Assembly (NCBI RefSeq): GCF_003286075.1
Contig: NZ_QLUV01000004.1
Span: 1 to 64,000 of the forward strand
DNA from: Paracoccus endophyticus
GTDB taxonomy: Bacteria; Pseudomonadota; Alphaproteobacteria; Rhodobacterales; Rhodobacteraceae
Reading direction: 5' to 3'
DNA length: 64,000 nucleotides
The notes under the pieces were generated by a model. It saw nothing but the letters and a program-made list of their open reading frames with translations, was not told the origin of the DNA and did no database searches. The position numbers and the translations under genes were made by a program. Position 1 is the first letter of the stretch. Each line of letters begins with the position of its first letter. Positions 46,627 to 54,619 of the stretch are shown here, one piece after another.

Positions 46627-47928
46627 TCAGTTCGACGTCTGGGGGGCGGGTTCGGCGGGCAGGTCGATCGGCGCCGGCAGCGGCGTGTCCACGGCGCGGG
46701 CGGGCAGGGTCGGGTGGACGACCTGCGGCTGCTCGCCGGTCAGCGTTTCCAGAAAGGCCACGATGTCGGCGGCCTGGTCGTCCGCCAGCTCGGTGCCCAG
46801 CTGGGCGTTCGACATGACCTTCACCGCCTCGGCCAGATCCCAGACCTTGCCGGAATGGAAATACGGCGGGGTGATCGCCACGTTGCGCAGCGGCGCGGCG
46901 CGGAACACGTATTCGTCGCCGGCCGTGTTGGTCACCGTGTACCGGCCTTCGTCGCCCGCGGGCCGGACGTCGTCACCCGGCGCCTCGACCAGCCCGAACG
47001 GGAAATAGTCCTGGCCGCCCAGATTGACGCCTGCGTGGCAGGTCACGCAGCCGGTGTCCATGAACGCCTGCAGACCGCGTTTTTCCTGATCGGTCATCGC
47101 CCCGTCGGCGCCGTTCAGCCACTGGTCGAACCGGGCGTTGGGGGTGACCAGCGTCGCCTCGAACGCCTCGATCGCGTGGGCGAAGTTGTCGAAGGTGATC
47201 GGTTCGGGCTGACCGGGAAAGGCCGCCTCGAACGCCTCGACATAGCCCGGCATGGATTTCAGCGTGGCGATCAGGTTGTCGGGGGTGTTGTTCATCTCGA
47301 CCCCGGCCTGCACCGGACCCTTGGCCTGCGCCGCCAGATCCTCGGCCCGCCCGTCCCAGAACTGCGCGACGTTGAACACCGCGTTCAGCATGGTGGGCGA
47401 GTTGCGCGGCCCCGCCTGCCAGCCGTGCCCGATCGACGTTTCCAGCCCGTCCACCCCGCCCATGCCGATGTTGTGGCAGGACTGGCAGGAAAACACGCCC
47501 GAGCGCGACATCCGCGGGTCGAAGAACAGCATCGTGCCCAGTTCGATCTTGTCGCGGGTCATGGTGTTGCCGGGGATCGTCGGTCCGCTCATCGGGATCG
47601 GCTTGAACACCTCGGACGCCGCGCGGCGCAGATCGGCGTCGGGCGAGGCGGCCAGCGCGGCGGCCGCGGCCTCATGCGCCGGGTTGGCGGGCGAGACCTT
47701 TGTCTCTGCGGCGACGGCGGCGGCGTCCTTGCCGGCGGGCGCGGTGGTGCCCTGGGCCTTGGCGGCTTCGGCCGGATCGTTCATCGGCGCAGCATCGCCT
47801 GCACCTTTGACCTGTCCGGCCGCCCCAGCGGGCGCAGCGGCGGCGGCATCGGCCGCGGGGGCCTGCGCCAGCGCGGGCCATGCGATCAGGCAGGTGGTGG
47901 TCAGGAAAAGGGCGGATCGGAACGTCAT
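46627..47928 (-). CDS. Diheme cytochrome c peroxidase
   Basis: A periplasmic enzyme that reduces hydrogen peroxide with electrons from cytochrome c. The 433-residue precursor has a signal peptide (SALFLTTTCLIAWPALAQA) and an Ala-rich N-terminal extension (about 25-100). The two heme motifs are CQSCH (SGVFSCQSCHNIGMGG) and CVTCH (DTGCVTCHAGVNLGG). The conserved FFDPRMSRSG, GRNSP-like PRNSPTMLNA and FWDGRAEDL segments are present. The ATG at 47928 follows GCGAGGTAGCC. The extension is longer than in characterised CcpA proteins. The promoter region has FNR-type boxes. Confidence 0.93.
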   Translation of the reverse strand: MTFRSALFLTTTCLIAWPALAQAPAADAAAAAPAGAAGQVKGAGDAAPMNDPAEAAKAQGTTAPAGKDAAAVAAETKVSPANPAHEAAAAALAASPDADLRRAASEVFKPIPMSGPTIPGNTMTRDKIELGTMLFFDPRMSRSGVFSCQSCHNIGMGGVDGLETSIGHGWQAGPRNSPTMLNAVFNVAQFWDGRAEDLAAQAKGPVQAGVEMNNTPDNLIATLKSMPGYVEAFEAAFPGQPEPITFDNFAHAIEAFEATLVTPNARFDQWLNGADGAMTDQEKRGLQAFMDTGCVTCHAGVNLGGQDYFPFGLVEAPGDDVRPAGDEGRYTVTNTAGDEYVFRAAPLRNVAITPPYFHSGKVWDLAEAVKVMSNAQLGTELADDQAADIVAFLETLTGEQPQVVHPTLPARAVDTPLPAPIDLPAEPAPQTSN

Positions 47929-47961
47929 GGCTACCTCGCTGGAAACTGTCCGGTTGGCGGC

Positions 47962-48006
47962 TTGAGTATAGTCAAGCCTGCGTGACATCGCTCTGACACA
48001 GATCAA
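47962..48006 (-). promoter_or_regulatory. FNR-type promoter of the cytochrome c peroxidase gene
   Basis: On the minus strand an FNR-like box TTGATCTGTGTCAG (48006-47993) lies 22 bp before TATACT (47970-47965). If transcription starts near 47958, the box is centred at -41.5, the standard class II activating position, and leaves a 29-nt leader with a ribosome site. A second box, TTGAGTATAGTCAA (47962-47975), overlaps the -10 and could be inhibitory or fortuitous. Paracoccus FnrP is known to control cytochrome c peroxidase. Confidence 0.65.
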
Positions 48007-48092
48007 CATCGCACCGCCCCCCTGGGGTTCCCTGCGCGCTTGCCCACCTGCGACGGCTTGCCGCGGCCGTGCCCGGCGGCTATCCCCCCGCC

Positions 48093-49148
48093 ATGCTGCC
48101 AGCCGACCGCCTGCACCAGATCGTCCAGCGCTTCGAGTATCTCGAGGCGCGGCTGAACGCGGGTGCGCCCCCCGACGAGATCGCGGCCATCAGCCGCGAA
48201 TACGCCGAGCTGAAGCCGGTCGTGACCCAGATCGCCGCCTGGCAGGCCGCCCAGGCGGGCGTGGTCGAGGCCCAGGCGATGCTGGCCGATGCCGAGCTGC
48301 GCGAACTGGCCGAGGATGAGCTGCACCGCCTGCGCGCGACGCTTCCCGATCTGGAACAGGCGCTGCGCGTCGCGCTGCTGCCCCGCGACGCGGCCGACGC
48401 GCGCCCCGCCATCCTGGAGATCCGCCCCGGCACCGGCGGCGAGGAGGCGGCGCTGTTCGCCGCCGATCTGCTGCGGATGTATCAGCGCCACGCCGAGGCG
48501 CAGGGCTGGCGGTTCGAGCTGCTGGACCTGGCGCAGTCCGAACTGGGCGGCGTGCGCGAGGCGGTCGCCCGGATCGAGGGCGAGGGCGTGTTCGCGCGGC
48601 TGAAATACGAATCCGGCGTGCACCGCGTCCAGCGGGTTCCGGAAACCGAGTCGAGCGGCCGCATCCACACCAGCGCCGCCACCGTCGCGGTCCTGCCCGA
48701 GGCCGCCGACGTGGACATCGACATTCCCGCCGCCGACATCCGCATCGATACGATGCGTGCGTCGGGGGCGGGCGGCCAGCACGTCAACACCACCGATTCC
48801 GCGGTGCGGATCACGCATGTGCCGACCGGGCTGATCGTCACCTCGTCGGAAAAATCCCAGCACCAGAACCGCGCCAACGCGATGGCCGTGCTGCGCGCGC
48901 GGCTTTACGACATGGAACGGTCGCGCATCGACGCCGAGCGCGCCGCCGACCGGCGCGGCCAGGTCGGATCGGGCGACCGCAGCGAGCGCATCCGCACCTA
49001 CAACTTTCCGCAGGGCCGGGTGACGGACCACCGGATCAACCTGACGCTTTATTCGCTGGACCGGGTGATCGCGGGCGATCTGTCCGAGATCATCGACGCG
49101 CTGACCGCGCACGACCAGGCCGCAAGGCTGGCCGAGGCCGAGGGATGA
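48093..49148 (+). CDS. prfA: Peptide chain release factor 1
   Basis: RF1 (351 residues) terminates at UAA and UAG. The GGQ motif is at residues 227-229 in [19 protein letters not shown]. The codon-recognition region precedes [20 protein letters not shown], and the N-terminal coiled coil is intact. The ATG at 48093 is the start that gives normal family length. prmC, which methylates the GGQ glutamine, begins 4 bp after the stop, a conserved arrangement. Confidence 0.97.
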   Translation: MLPADRLHQIVQRFEYLEARLNAGAPPDEIAAISREYAELKPVVTQIAAWQAAQAGVVEAQAMLADAELRELAEDELHRLRATLPDLEQALRVALLPRDAADARPAILEIRPGTGGEEAALFAADLLRMYQRHAEAQGWRFELLDLAQSELGGVREAVARIEGEGVFARLKYESGVHRVQRVPETESSGRIHTSAATVAVLPEAADVDIDIPAADIRIDTMRASGAGGQHVNTTDSAVRITHVPTGLIVTSSEKSQHQNRANAMAVLRARLYDMERSRIDAERAADRRGQVGSGDRSERIRTYNFPQGRVTDHRINLTLYSLDRVIAGDLSEIIDALTAHDQAARLAEAEG

Positions 49149-49152
49149 GGGG

Positions 49153-49977
49153 ATGAGCCGCGCGGCGCTGCTGCGCGAGATCGCCGGCCGGCTGGCCGCC
49201 GCGGGCATCCCCGACCCGCAGGCCGACGCGCGCCGCCTGCTGGCGCATGCGCTGGGGGTGGAACCGGACCGGCTGTCGCTTGCCGACGACCCGCCCGATG
49301 CCGCGCAAGGCGCGGTTCTGGACGCCGCCGTGGCCGCCCGGCTGCTGCGCCAGCCCGTCAGCCAGATCACCGGCGGGCGCGCGTTCTGGCGCCACAGGTT
49401 CGCTGTCACCCGCGACACGCTGGACCCGCGGCCCGAGACCGAAACGCTGGTGGCCGCCGCGCTGGACCTGCCGTGGCGGTCGGTGCTGGACCTTGGGACC
49501 GGCACCGGCGCGATCCTGCTGTCGCTGCTTGCGGAACGGCCGGGCACCCGCGGCCTGGGCGTCGATCTGTCGCCCGCCGCGGTCGCGGTCGCGCGCGGCA
49601 ACGCCGCCCGGCTGGGGATCGCGGCCGAGTTCGCCGTCTCGGACTGGTTTTCGGGCGTCGGGGGGCGGTTCGACCTGATCGTGTCCAATCCCCCCTATAT
49701 CGCCGCCCACGAGATGGCCGCGCTGTCGCCCGAGGTCCGCGACTGGGAACCGCGCGCGGCCCTGACCGACGGGGGCGACGGGCTTGCCGCCTATCGCGCC
49801 ATCGTGGCGGGGGCGCCGGCGCATCTGGCGCCGGGCGGATGGCTGGCGGTCGAGATCGGGCCCACGCAGGCGGCCGCCGTCTCGGCGCTGTTTGTGCAGG
49901 CGGGGCTGGCGGGTCCGGTGGTGCGGGCCGACCTGGACGGGCGCGACCGGGTCGTGCTGGCGCAGATCGGCGGCTGA
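49153..49977 (+). CDS. prmC: Release factor glutamine methyltransferase PrmC
   Basis: PrmC (274 residues) methylates the glutamine of the GGQ loop in RF1 and RF2. The SAM-binding motif is DLGTGTGAILLSLLAERP (from residue 113) and the glutamine-binding NPPYI lies at 179-183. The N-terminal helical domain (about 1-75) is present, ending in the conserved QITGGRAFW. Cotranscribed with prfA. Confidence 0.96.
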   Translation: MSRAALLREIAGRLAAAGIPDPQADARRLLAHALGVEPDRLSLADDPPDAAQGAVLDAAVAARLLRQPVSQITGGRAFWRHRFAVTRDTLDPRPETETLVAAALDLPWRSVLDLGTGTGAILLSLLAERPGTRGLGVDLSPAAVAVARGNAARLGIAAEFAVSDWFSGVGGRFDLIVSNPPYIAAHEMAALSPEVRDWEPRAALTDGGDGLAAYRAIVAGAPAHLAPGGWLAVEIGPTQAAAVSALFVQAGLAGPVVRADLDGRDRVVLAQIGG

Positions 49978-50207
49978 CTGCCGCACCGGCGACACATTGC
50001 TGCCCTGTCGCGTGTTTTCACTTGCCACGCCGCCGCGCGCGTGGTTAGCAGACGGCGTGACGGGGGCCTTTGCGCCCCTGCACGGGTCATCCCGCACAAG
50101 ATGCCGGACAGCTTCCGCGAACCGCCCGAGTGCAATCGGGCTCCGTTGCCGAACACCGACCCTAACCCCATCCAGGCGTGCATGCGCCGGACTGAAACAA
50201 TGGCCCG

Positions 50208-51215
50208 ATGAGATCTTCGAAATCCCGTTCGCGCAACAAGTCCCGCAACCCGCGGTCCCTGGGCAATGTCGTCAACCGCGTCTTTGACAGCTCGGGCCCC
50301 GAGGGGAAGGTCCGCGGCACGCCCCAGCAGATCATCGAGAAATACCTGGCGCTGGCCCGCGACGCGCAGCTGTCCAACGACCGGGTGGCCGAGCAGAGCT
50401 TTCTGCAGCACGCCGAGCATTACACCCGCATGCTGGGCGAGGCGCAGCGCGAGCAGGCCGACCGCCAGGGCTCGTTCGGCGGCTATGCCGACGGCGAGCG
50501 CGACGACCGGCCGGTCCCGAACGGCAACGGCAACGGCAACGGGTATCATGCCCCCCCGTCGCAGGGCGGCCCGCAGAACGCCGAGCGCCGCGATGACCGC
50601 CGCGACGACAACCGCAGTGATCGCCGTGACGACAACCGCGGCGAGCGCCGTGACGACAACCGCGGCGAGGCCCGTGAGGGCCGGAGCGAGGGTCGCACCG
50701 ACAACCGCGAGCGGCGGGACGACAGGCAGGACCGCAACCCGCCGCGCCAGCGCGAGGATCGCCGCGACGAGCGGTCCGAGGATCGCAGCCCCGACCGGGG
50801 CGATGGCCGGCGCGAGCGCGACGACCGCCGCGCCGAGGCCCCCGCGCGTCCGCCTGAGCAGCCCGCATCGCTGAGCGGCGATCAGGCGCCGCAGTTCCTG
50901 CTGCGCCCGGCGCAGGATCGCAGCCCCGAGCGCGGCGCCCCCGAGCGCGGCATCCCCGAGGCGATCGATCCGCAGGACGGCCCCGTCGAGACACCCGAGG
51001 ACCGCGCCGCCGACGCCCCCCAGCATGACGCGCCCGCGCCTGTCACGCCGCCGGCGGCGGTTGCGGCCGAGCCTGCCGAAGCCCCCGCGCGGCCGCGCCG
51101 CACACCCCGCAAGCCCGCTGAGGGCGAGGCCGCGGCACCACCCCGCGCGCCCCGCACCCGCAAGCGCGCCGATCCTGAGGCCGAAGCCCCCGCGCCCGTG
51201 CCGACCGCGGACTGA
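50208..51215 (+). CDS. DUF4167 protein, R/D-rich, probably RNA-associated
   Basis: The first ~85 residues (RSRNKSRNPRSLGNVVNRVF, VRGTPQQIIEKYLALARDAQ, LQHAEHYTRML) form the DUF4167 domain. The following ~200 residues are a low-complexity Arg/Asp/Glu/Asn stretch (repeats like RRDDNRGE) and then Ala/Pro/Glu-rich sequence ending in a basic segment. DUF4167 genes usually follow prmC in alphaproteobacteria. The charge pattern suggests an RNA- or ribosome-binding role, but none is shown. The 230-bp gap after prmC (49978-50207) contains no gene that I can see. Confidence 0.88.
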   Translation: MRSSKSRSRNKSRNPRSLGNVVNRVFDSSGPEGKVRGTPQQIIEKYLALARDAQLSNDRVAEQSFLQHAEHYTRMLGEAQREQADRQGSFGGYADGERDDRPVPNGNGNGNGYHAPPSQGGPQNAERRDDRRDDNRSDRRDDNRGERRDDNRGEAREGRSEGRTDNRERRDDRQDRNPPRQREDRRDERSEDRSPDRGDGRRERDDRRAEAPARPPEQPASLSGDQAPQFLLRPAQDRSPERGAPERGIPEAIDPQDGPVETPEDRAADAPQHDAPAPVTPPAAVAAEPAEAPARPRRTPRKPAEGEAAAPPRAPRTRKRADPEAEAPAPVPTAD

Positions 51216-51273
51216 CGGCCCCCCATGCGGCTGCGGGCGGCCCCTTGCGGCCGCCCGCTGTCGTCTCACAGGG

Positions 51274-52122
51274 TCAGCCCCGCGCCGCGGCCACCCCGCG
51301 CGCCAGCGCGCAGAACCGATCGAGGCCGATTTCCTCGGCCCTTGCGGTCGGGGGGATGCCCGCGTCCCGCAGCAGCGTCTCGATGGCGGGATGAACGCCC
51401 TTCAGCGCCGCCCGCAGCATCTTGCGGCGCTGGTTGAAGGCCGCGAAGGTCAGTTCGGACAGGACCTTGGGATCGGCCGGAAAGCGCGGCTGGGGCAGGG
51501 CGGTCAGGTGCACCACCGCCGATTCGACCTTGGGCGCGGGCACGAAGGCCTGCGGCGGCAAAGTCAGCACGATCCGCGCGTCGCAGCGCCACTGGGCCAG
51601 AATCGCCAGCCGGCCATAGTCCTTGCCGCCCGGCCGGGCCACGATGCGGTTCGCGACCTCGCGCTGGAACATCAGGGTCAGGGATTGCCAGAACGGCGGC
51701 CAGTCGGGCGGCGTCAGCCAGCCGACCAGCAGTTCGGTCCCGATGTTGTAGGGGAGGTTCGCGGCGATGCGGACGGGCGGCGTCACATGCGCCAGAGGGT
51801 CGATCTGCAAGGCGTCGCCGTGGATCACCGTCAGCCGGCCGGGATAGGCGGCGGCGATCTCGTGCAGCGCGGGAATGGCGCGGGCGTCCTTTTCGATCGC
51901 CAGCACATGGCGCGCGCCCTCGGCCAGCAGCCCGCGGGTCAATCCGCCGGGGCCGGGGCCGACCTCGATCACGTCGCATTGCGTCAGGTCGCCCGCCGCC
52001 CGCGCGATCCGCGCCGTCAGGTTCAGGTCCAGCAGGAAGTTCTGGCCCAGCTGCTTTTTCGCGCGCAGGTCGTAGCGCGCGATCACCTCGCGCAGCGGGG
52101 GCAGGCCGTCGATGGCGGTCAT
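51274..52122 (-). CDS. rsmA: 16S rRNA dimethyladenosine transferase KsgA/RsmA
   Basis: KsgA dimethylates A1518 and A1519 near the 3' end of 16S rRNA. The 282 residues contain [14 protein letters not shown], the SAM loop [14 protein letters not shown], the catalytic [11 protein letters not shown] (NLPY motif) and the C-terminal [14 protein letters not shown]. The ATG at 52122 gives standard length. It is transcribed with pdxA and surA, the usual alphaproteobacterial order, with a 127-bp gap after pdxA. Confidence 0.97.
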   Translation of the reverse strand: MTAIDGLPPLREVIARYDLRAKKQLGQNFLLDLNLTARIARAAGDLTQCDVIEVGPGPGGLTRGLLAEGARHVLAIEKDARAIPALHEIAAAYPGRLTVIHGDALQIDPLAHVTPPVRIAANLPYNIGTELLVGWLTPPDWPPFWQSLTLMFQREVANRIVARPGGKDYGRLAILAQWRCDARIVLTLPPQAFVPAPKVESAVVHLTALPQPRFPADPKVLSELTFAAFNQRRKMLRAALKGVHPAIETLLRDAGIPPTARAEEIGLDRFCALARGVAAARG

Positions 52123-52249
52123 GGGCCGCACGCCGGGGGCATTCTGCCCCCGCCTCGCCCCTGCCGTGGCCTTCCTCGCTGAAAATTGTCCACCGGACCA
52201 TTCTCCGGGCGCTCGGAAGTCTGCCAGATATTCGGGCAAGAAAGACGGG

Positions 52250-53251
52250 TCACGCTGCCGCCCGTTTCTGCGCCATGTCCCAGGCCATCCGCAGCGCCGC
52301 GATGGTGCTGGACGGGTCGGCCTGCCCCTGTCCCGCGATGTCGAAGGCGGTGCCGTGGTCGGGCGAGGTCCGCACGAAGGGCAGGCCCAGCGTGACGTTG
52401 ACGCCGCCCGCGAAGTCCAGCGTCTTGATCGGGATCAGCGCCTGGTCGTGATAGGCGCAGACCGCCGCGTCATGGCGCGCACGCGCGGGGGCGTGAAACA
52501 TCGTGTCGGCCGGCAGCGGCCCGGCCAGGTCGAACCCTTCGCCCCGCAGATCGTCCAGCAGGGCGGCCATCCAGTCGGCCTCCTGCCGCCCCATCGTGCC
52601 GCCCTCGCCGGCATGGGGGTTCAGCCCCGCGACGGCGATGCGCGGCGCGGGGATGGCAAAATCGCGGATCAGGCCGGCGCGGGTGATGCGGATCGCACGG
52701 GCCAGCACCGCGGGCGTCAGGGCGGCGGGCACCTGCTGCAGGGGGATGTGGATCGTGGCGGGCACCACCCGGCAGGGCGGGGTCACGCCGGTCGAGGCGA
52801 GCATCATCACGACGTCCGCCCCCCCGGCCAGATGCGCGAGGTATTCCGTATGGCCGGGAAAGGCAAAGTCCGCGCCCTGCTTCAGCGCGTGCTTGCTGAT
52901 CGGCAGGGTGACGATGCCGCCGGCGTGGCCTGCCAGGGCGAGGTCCACCGCCCGCGCGATGACATCGATCACGCCCTGCGCGTTGACCGGGTCGGGGCGT
53001 CCGGGGACGGCACGCGCGGCAAAGCCGTGGCGCAGCACCGCCAGGACGCCATCCGGCACCGGGTCGGCCGGCCGGTCCACCGCCTGCCAGGCGGTCCCGG
53101 GCGGCAGATGCGCGGGATCGCCCATCCAGACGAACGGCACGCCCGCCGCCAGCGACAGCGGCGCAAGCTCGGGCCCGATGCCCGCGGGTTCGCCGCAGGT
53201 CAGGATCAGCGGCGCGGGCCGGGGCGGCCGGGCGGGCGCGGCGACCGTCAC
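52250..53251 (-). CDS. pdxA: 4-hydroxythreonine-4-phosphate dehydrogenase PdxA
   Basis: PdxA oxidises 4-phosphohydroxy-threonine in the DXP-dependent pyridoxal phosphate pathway. The 333 residues show [32 protein letters not shown] with a metal-binding His, [14 protein letters not shown] and [14 protein letters not shown]. The start is the GTG at 53251, which overlaps the surA stop as GTGA; this gives the normal length and an unbroken PdxA N-terminus. No ATG fits better. Confidence 0.95.
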   Translation of the reverse strand: MTVAAPARPPRPAPLILTCGEPAGIGPELAPLSLAAGVPFVWMGDPAHLPPGTAWQAVDRPADPVPDGVLAVLRHGFAARAVPGRPDPVNAQGVIDVIARAVDLALAGHAGGIVTLPISKHALKQGADFAFPGHTEYLAHLAGGADVVMMLASTGVTPPCRVVPATIHIPLQQVPAALTPAVLARAIRITRAGLIRDFAIPAPRIAVAGLNPHAGEGGTMGRQEADWMAALLDDLRGEGFDLAGPLPADTMFHAPARARHDAAVCAYHDQALIPIKTLDFAGGVNVTLGLPFVRTSPDHGTAFDIAGQGQADPSSTIAALRMAWDMAQKRAAA

Positions 53252-54588
53252 GGCCTGCGGATCACGGCGTCGGCCCGCAGTTCGGCCAGATAGGCCTCGG
53301 CGGCGGCGTTGATCTTGCGGTTGAAGATCGTCTCGCGCGTGGCCTCGCGCGAGGTCAGCGGCGGCTCGGCGGGGCGGGCCACGCCGGCGGCCACGGCCGC
53401 GTCCGTGGCGGCGTTCTGCGCGTTCGGGGCCTCGGCCGCGCTGGGCGTGGGGGCGGGGCGGACCGCGCCCGGAACCAGCGGCTCGACCAGCGTTTCGGCC
53501 GCGATCAGCGAGGGCTGGCGGCGACACAGCATCACCAGCTGCGCCCCCGCGCCATAGTCGATGATCGTGCCCTCGTTGGGGTCCAGCGTGGCCAGGCGCT
53601 GGGCGATGTCGCCGGGCACCGCGCCCAGGGGCTGGACCTGGCGATCGATGGGATCGCCGGCAAAGCGGTTCGCCTCGACGAAGACCTGCTCGCAGCTGTC
53701 GGCGCGGGCCAGCACCTGCGCCCCGGTCGCCGCGTCCGGCAGCGCCAGCGTCACATAATCCACCGTCTGCTCGCCCGCCCCGGCGCGCAGCCGCCCGCGT
53801 GTGTCGCGCAGATAGAACAGCACCACCGCGCCGGGAACGGTCAGCGGCTGGCTGATCTGGCCGGGCTGCATCGCCAGGAGGATCTGGGCCAGGGCCGGCG
53901 GCAGGTTGTCGAGCGGCGTCCACTCCAGCCGCCCGCCCCGCGCGGCGCTGGGCGTGGCCGAGAACCGCCGGGCGGCGTCGGCGAACTGCGCCTCGGTGGT
54001 GACCGTCTCGGCCAGCGTGGCGCCGCGGGCGGCGACGGCCTCCTCGGACCCGGGGGGGGCGGGCATGACCAGCTCCGACAGCAGCACCTGGGTGATGATC
54101 GGGGTCTCGATCTCGGCGCGCATGGCCTGGTCGATCTCGGTGTCGCTGACCTTCACCGTGGGCACGATGCGCTGGCGCACCACCTCGCGCCAGGCCACGC
54201 CCGCCTTGACGAAATCGCGATAGGCCTGCGGCTCGACCCCGTTGCGGCCCAGTTCCTGGGTGAACTGCGCCACGTCCATGTTCGCCCGGCCGGCGAATTC
54301 GGCCAGCCCCTCGTCCAGGCCCTTGTCGCTGACCGCGATCCCCAGGGTCCGGGCGGCGGCAAGCTTGAGCCTGTCGTCCACCAGCGCCTGCAGCGCGGTG
54401 TCGCGGTCTGCGCCGGGGGCGCGCAGCATCGACAGGAAGCGCATGCGCTGGTCCAGCTCGTACTGGGTCACGGCCGAATTGTTGACGAACACCAGCGGCG
54501 TCAGCGGACCCGCGGCCCGCGCCGGACCGGACGCCGCCGCCCCCGCCAGCAGGACCGCCACCATCGTTGCCTGAACAATCCGCCGCAT
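53248..54588 (-). CDS. surA: Periplasmic chaperone/peptidyl-prolyl isomerase SurA
   Basis: The 446-residue precursor has a signal peptide (IVQATMVAVLLAGAAASG). A SurA N-terminal domain follows (VFVNNSAVTQYELDQRMRFL), then a parvulin-like region (GGRLEWTPLDNLPPALAQIL, MQPGQISQPLTVPGAVVLFY). It helps outer membrane proteins, including LptD, to fold. Three in-frame ATGs (54600, 54594, 54588) are possible; the last has GGGGA at the right distance. It lies between lptD and pdxA, which fits its role in LptD assembly. Confidence 0.9.
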   Translation of the reverse strand: MRRIVQATMVAVLLAGAAASGPARAAGPLTPLVFVNNSAVTQYELDQRMRFLSMLRAPGADRDTALQALVDDRLKLAAARTLGIAVSDKGLDEGLAEFAGRANMDVAQFTQELGRNGVEPQAYRDFVKAGVAWREVVRQRIVPTVKVSDTEIDQAMRAEIETPIITQVLLSELVMPAPPGSEEAVAARGATLAETVTTEAQFADAARRFSATPSAARGGRLEWTPLDNLPPALAQILLAMQPGQISQPLTVPGAVVLFYLRDTRGRLRAGAGEQTVDYVTLALPDAATGAQVLARADSCEQVFVEANRFAGDPIDRQVQPLGAVPGDIAQRLATLDPNEGTIIDYGAGAQLVMLCRRQPSLIAAETLVEPLVPGAVRPAPTPSAAEAPNAQNAATDAAVAAGVARPAEPPLTSREATRETIFNRKINAAAEAYLAELRADAVIRRP

Positions 54589-54619
54589 CGCCATCCCCAT
54601 CGCTGTCTTGCGCGCGACC

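Noticed and set aside
50580-50860. CRISPR-like repeats in the DUF4167 gene
   Set aside because: The repeats are short imperfect codon repeats (RRDDNR) inside a reading frame, without spacers of constant length.
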